From Alnus glutinosa (lineage: Eukaryota > Streptophyta > Magnoliopsida > Fagales > Betulaceae): DNA of 64,000 nucleotides. The stretch lies in the NCBI RefSeq assembly GCF_958979055.1, contig NC_084896.1:23057501-23121500 (forward strand), read 5' to 3'. The translations under genes and the position numbers were made by a program. Below the pieces are notes generated by a model. That model saw only the letters and a program-made list of their open reading frames with translations. It was not told the DNA's origin and did not search any database. This document shows, in pieces, positions 59,228 through 64,000 of the stretch. Numbering within the stretch: the stretch's first letter is position 1; each line of letters begins with the position of its first letter.

Positions 59228-61527
59228 TTAATTTACACGGGGGGCAATTTGTGAAATCCTTTCCTCCTCCAGAAGTGCATACGGATCAATATATTGGGGT
59301 GGCGAAATAGATGTCTTGCTTGCATCATGGACAAAAGTTGGTCCAAAAAACTGCCAAATGAAAGAGGAAGAAAATCAAATTTAGCTTCGATAAGATGTCA
59401 AGCAACAAAACAATGAAAAGACTCAATTTTTCTCTTACTCCATCTCGTGTTTACCCCAAGAAGCAACAATTTAAACAAAATAAACAAGATATAACAAATA
59501 GCACAAGACTTAAGTCCTACAAGTCATAACGACAATAAGAATCCATACGTTTTATCTTGTCTTTTTCAACTTAATATAAACCAAGTTGGTCCAACAACCT
59601 TGTGGTTCCATAAGAATGAAGCTAAGTGGAAAAAACATTCCCAGAAATTAAATCTATGGGAAAACTATAACAGAAAACGCCCACTTCCTAAATGATCTTC
59701 CACATTTCAAATGTCTGCATAAATTAGAAGACATTAACTAACAAAGCTAAAGAAAAACTAGAAATGTTGATTGTTAGGGAGACAAACACTCGAGGAGTAA
59801 ACCAATAGTAAGTTAATATACATATTAGGACACCACTTCTAGCCTAAAAGCCTAAGCTAATGGGCTTGGGTCCACTTAGGTATATTAATTACTCACTCTC
59901 TTTATACTTAACTGGACAAAAACCTCACAAGTGCACTTACAACAAATATTCCCCTCACTTGTGAATTTCTATCACATTGACCAAACTCTTCCTCACGTGA
60001 GTCCTTTACACAAGAGTGTCACGTGTACTCCAAGAGCAGAGCCAAACTCTTTTTTTACCAGAGTCAAACCAAACGTGTCAAATTAAGACACTCATATCAG
60101 CAGTAGCGGAAGGCTAACCATGCCTCTGATACTAATTGTTAGAGAGAGAAACACCTAAGGAGTAAACCCAAAATAAGTTAATATACATATTAGGACACCA
60201 CTGTTAGCCCAAAAGCCTAAGCTAATGGGTTTGGGTCCACTTAGGTATATTAACTAATCACTCTCTTTATACTTTACCAATACGGGACACAAACCTCATA
60301 AGTGTATGCTCACAACACTGAGCATTGATTCATAATACAATACCTGTCTAGCAGACAGAACCAACATAAGAACATTCATATCACAGGTGAAGGGAGAGAG
60401 CTTACGTAGTAGAGAGCAGAAAAGACTGCAATAGTTATGAAGATCAACGGCCAAAATCCAAGGAAGAATGTTCCTCCAAGAGTTAATAAAAGTTTAGCCC
60501 GAGGAATCAACCCCTGAAACAGGTAAAGATGCAAGTCAATTTCCTTGTGCGATATGTCCATGATGCAAGTTCATTCTAATAAATTAGAACACCACTACTA
60601 TATTTGATTTATCGGAAGAGAACAAATATTATCAACCCAATATTCCTAACAATTTAATGAAATATTAAAAAGCCATTCCATTTCTTTATATTTGATTATA
60701 CCAACAGTTGCTGGCCTCTTATTCATGGGCAACTAACATAGCCAGGACCAACATGCCATAGGCAAATTATGCATCAAAATCACTAACTATATTCAACATA
60801 TAACAAACGAATCTGAGAACCTTTTTATCTAAAGAGGAAACACACCTTTAGGGTAACTTCAATGCAGATTACGCAAAAAGTTTTGACAATTTTATGTTAG
60901 ATGTTGATGAAAAATAACCTCTTATTCTACAAAGATACTAGAGATTGGATGGACTCAGTTCAAGAACAGGTATTACTGTAAAATCAGGTACTAACTGCTC
61001 TCAATTATGTTTCATGTTCCTTTTTTTTTCCTCCTTTTTTGTCTCCATTGAAGAATATTTGGCTTTTGTCTCCATTAAAGAGTATTTTGCCTCAAAGTCC
61101 TAAAATCATTCCTCAATCTTTAAGGTAAATAACAATTTTTGCCAGATACCTCGCTTCATGAATTCCAGAGTTTAAAGAATTAAAAGAATATGCGACAGAG
61201 ACTGTGGCTCCAAGTCTCCAACAGGCAAGCTAATGCCAATGAAACCTCAGAGTTAAGACTATAAAGTAATTGATAGGAAAAGAATAATTTATCAACCTCG
61301 AGGCCTTCACTGTTCAATGCCATGGAGCGCTCCCTTTGACCAGATAGGCTTTTCTCAAGTTCAGTTGAGACTGTACTTCTATTTGAAAATCCTCTATCTT
61401 CTTCCTTCAAGTTTATCTCACTATCCAGTCCATAGTTGCTACTTTTTGTTTCTTCAAGCAATGAAGTCGGAGTCATGCCTCTCCTCCTCAATTCCTTCAT
61501 AAATAATGACTCAGGAGGTTCTTCACC
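59228..61527 (-). CDS. Conserved plant single-helix membrane protein, last three exons (partial)
   Basis: Three exons in consistent phase: 61297-61527 (GEEPPESLFMKELRRRGMTP, then a Ser-rich polar stretch ending ALNSEGLE), 60406-60513 (GLIPRAKLLLTLGGTFFLGF and WPLIFITIAVFSALYY, one membrane helix), and 59228-59350 (FFGPTFVHDASKTSISPPQY, IDPYALLEEERISQIAPRVN, stop). All four splice sites visible here are GT-AG. I recognise the MKELRRRGMTPTSLLEE and YIDPYALLEEE blocks as conserved across plants but cannot name the gene or its function. Codons up to the first visible exon imply at least one upstream exon; none could be identified between 61528 and 64000, so it may lie beyond the window. A TRIM element sits in the intron between the last two exons. 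The gene converges with the permease. Confidence 0.75.
59772..60317 (-). mobile_element. TRIM retroelement (546 bp) in an intron
   Basis: Direct repeats of 173 and 181 bp (59772-59944 and 60137-60317), both TGTTAG to ACAACA, flank 192 bp. On the minus strand the sequence just inside the right repeat reads ATTAGTATCAGAGGCATGG, close to the tRNA-iMet primer site (TGGTATCAGAGC). A purine-rich stretch (gtgaggggaatatt) sits next to the left repeat. Size, terminal repeats and primer site define a terminal-repeat retrotransposon in miniature. Flanks (TTGAT and CTGAG) share only three of five bases, so the target duplication has decayed or recombined. Confidence 0.85.
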
Positions 61528-62760
61528 TGAAACAATTGGTCATATGAGGGGCTAGAAGTGAAATCATCCAAAAGGAATATCATATGACATTCCCAATGTG
61601 TGGCGGAAAAAAAAAAATTGTGAATGAATATCTCACAAAGCTCAATACATCATCCTATAACCATTAATTAAGCTACAAGATAATCCGGCATCTTCCAAAA
61701 GCAAGATTTCTATAGGCATTTCTGAAGCTAACTCCAAGGCATTTGTATGGCTTTAAGCCATGAAATGAAGGTGGATGCCTTGTTTGGAATGCCTCACAAA
61801 AAATGAGCCTATCGCATCTTTTAGGTCCTTTTCCCTAACTTTTTTACTTGTGCGGTTTAAACAATTAATCATATTTCATATAAAATACATGGTCTATACC
61901 ATGTTTATCTTCTTTTTTCTTATATATGAATCATGCTTCCCCTCCTTTGGTAACTCCATATCTGCAATAAAGCGAAAGTCCTCTAATTGAATTATGTTAG
62001 TATGCTCTTAAAAAGTTCAAAAAAAAAAAAGATGTTTTATTCATGTTATTTTTATTTCTTCTTCTTCTTCTTCTTCTCTCTCTATCTCAAACAATCCATT
62101 GTCGTCATCACATATATAATTATACACGACCTGGGGCTTACGTTTTCCTCAGTTTGACTGAACTAGACTGACTATTGTTCTAGGTGAGAACGCCACTTGC
62201 ACTACAGAATCACTGAAAGCAAACTATTAAAGTCCAGTTTTAGGTGATGGCTATTAAACTAGGTGTTCGCAAAATCCAATTTGACTCCAATTTCCCTCTC
62301 CATGCAGATAAGTGTTTAACTTACCAAAAAGAGAAAAGAAGAAAGTAAAAGAAAATAAGATTCTACTTACATTCTTCTTGTCAATATTAATTAAATGAAA
62401 CAGACTCTAGAAAGCATCAAGAATTATACTTGGATTCTTTTATTAATATATAGTTTATTTTTTGTTTAACAAAGTAACTATATTTAGAAATCTTGCACAA
62501 GTCTCCATTTTTCCTCTGTTTCACTACCCGTGCATTATGCCTAAATATACTTCAGAAACCATCTCTTGATCTTCAATGTCCAAAAAATTTCCATGTATGC
62601 CAATGCCCTAGTTCTTAGAGATAAGCAAGGAATTGCTTCACCAACCTCTTAATTTAGCAAAAATTAATGCACCTCAACTCCACCTTGGACTTGGGATAAA
62701 CTTCTTTTGTTGACAAAATCCAAGAAGATATCCTCCTTGATCTCTATTGGCAAGTTCAGT
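61528..62760. other. Intron or upstream region, no exon recognised
   Basis: It should contain the intron before the exon at 61527, and possibly the gene's 5' end, but no convincing splice-bounded coding stretch was found on the minus strand. A CTT microsatellite lies at about 62057-62078. Confidence 0.4.
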
Positions 62761-63730
62761 GTCTAAACATGTTGAGTTGTAAGGTTTAAGCCTAGGGTTA
62801 AGTTGGAGGATTGAGAGATTAAAGATCTCATTCGAATGAGATGACTGCAATTCGAGCGAGTGTACATCTAGTTTTTACAAAGTTCCAGAATGCCTTGATC
62901 GTAGTCATATTCGAATGTTGTTCAAACAAAGTATTAAAGGCACTTCCAGTAAGCCTCAATCGTAGTCTCGTTCGAACGCCCTTCAAACGAGAGGACCTCA
63001 AAATGCCTCGATTGAAGTCTTGTTTGAAGAGTGTTCGATCACCGCTCGAGAAAATTGCAAAACTCTAGATCTCTTTCGAACGAGATTTAATCCCATTTGG
63101 AACAAGACTGTGATAGACTTTTTTAAAACTTAGTCGACTTAGCCTAAAAACTACAATTTTCTAACCATTTATATAAGCCTCATACGTGTTGTCGTTGGAA
63201 AAGTTTCTAAACACCTTCGCGTCTTAAAAAAGAGATTAATTCTTCTCTTTGTGTATCATTGTTCAAACTACAGCCACCAGAGTTTTAGGTTGAAGTGAAC
63301 GAAGTTCATTCGTGAAGGTGATTCCTATAGAAGAAGGCTAGAAGTTTTGGAGTTACTATGGTGGGAGGTGAACAGGTTGTTTGCCAGGGTTACATATTGA
63401 GTCTTGGGAATTATAAAGATTTTGTAAATAAGATCAATTTGCAACACAAATCTTCTATAGTTGATGCATTTGGGGTTTTCTAGCCCCCGAAGTGGTTTTA
63501 CTTTGAAGAGTTCTTTAAAATGTTTTCACTTCGTTACCAAAATCTCTATATTGATTCGTTCATTTTGCTAATTGGGATTGTGTGATTAACAATTGGGTCT
63601 AAGTGAATCTTTCACTCTCCATCTATCCGACATCATATCCTATGAATTGACATACATCCACCCTATCTAAAACAAATTAAAGACATCACCTTGTTCTCAA
63701 CTTGTCGCTGACCATATTCAATCAATCATT
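62761..63730. repeat. TE-like block with TCGTTCGAACG palindromes
   Basis: Repeated words of the type ctcgttcgaacgcccttcaa and cattcgaatgagatgac (about 62825-63110) in both orientations. They are followed by ttgattaacaattgggtcta-type sequence near 63580 like that of plant LTR elements. No terminal repeats were found, and the 75-residue frame at 62841-63068 runs through the repeat and is not counted as a gene. Confidence 0.45.
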
Positions 63731-63734
63731 ATTA

Positions 63735-64000
63735 TTTTTTTTTGTAATTATCTTTTCTCCCCATGAACTACCAACTTTTGCACAAATCTCCCATGAACTA
63801 CCAACTCGACCAAAATAGAGCATCCAACTACCATAGTTACTCGTTTTCCCCCCCTTCCGTCAGTCAAAGGGTTAAATCCAACGATCAATGCATCATGTGC
63901 GAGTCACGTGCGTTTTTAATGTATTTTCTTCCTATTTTACCCTCATCTTCCTCAGTCCTCTCCCTCTCCCTAATCTCTTTTTTTCATTTCTCTCTTAGGC
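63735..64000. mobile_element. Probable left arm of a MULE-type MITE, cut by window end
   Basis: The sequence ttctccccatgaactaccaa, repeated as tctcccatgaactaccaact, then ccgtcagtcaaagggttaa, has the style of the inverted-repeat arms at 19157 and 48695 (short 'drop-down' words ending in a gttaa motif). The right arm would lie outside the window. Confidence 0.4.

Noticed and set aside
62841..63068. 75-residue frame with Leu/Lys-rich sequence
   Set aside because: It crosses the TCGTTCGAACG repeat block and has no recognisable domain.

Overview
The window is nuclear DNA of a flowering plant, most likely a woody eudicot. It is AT-rich and intron-containing, plant-specific gene families are present (SKIP22-type F-box, AAP amino-acid permease, EGY2, PPR), and the space between genes is filled with LTR retrotransposon derivatives, MITEs and simple repeats. 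No bacterial, viral or organellar genes, tRNA, rRNA or CRISPR arrays were seen. Everything was read by eye, so exon borders and terminal-repeat ends were worked out base by base where stated, and identity figures are rough hand counts.

Layout. (1) 1-3560 holds gene debris: a broken N-terminal piece of a COG4-like gene, then a multi-exon EGY2-like pseudogene. (2) 3031-43760 is a direct segmental duplication in three copies. Copy A (about 3031-10405) and copy B (about 14021-39070) each carry one intact intronless SKIP22-like F-box gene (525 and 518 aa). Copy C (40229-43760) carries a 5'-truncated F-box copy. Copy B spans 25 kb, but subtracting four insertions (a hAT element, a MULE-MITE, a 13.4-kb nested retrotransposon pair and a 2.8-kb solo LTR) leaves about 7.6 kb, the size of copy A. 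Copy A preserves the matching unoccupied sites, so these insertions postdate the duplication. (3) 44490-48085 is a transposon-like block flanked by GTCGACGC-rich arrays. It contains two captured host gene fragments (a DNAJC8-like J-protein tail with its intron, and a short SKP2A-like start) and is interrupted by a MULE-MITE. More MITEs follow to 50212. (4) 50963-58904 is an apparently intact seven-exon amino-acid permease gene (462 aa) on the plus strand, with MITEs in its introns, a GC-AG intron, and a decayed duplicate of its own last exon inside the last intron. (5) 59228-61527 holds the last three exons of a conserved single-helix plant protein on the minus strand, with a TRIM retroelement in one intron. 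The remainder to 64000 is repeat-like.

Likely functional genes are therefore the two SKIP22-like F-box genes (ubiquitin ligase substrate receptors), the AAP permease, and the membrane protein whose 5' end was not found. They do not form a pathway. No clearly new biochemical system is visible. The most unusual content is a pair of related non-autonomous LTR elements nested in opposite orientation and packed with different tandem arrays, the gene-fragment-carrying element, and the mosaic in-frame F-box copy C.
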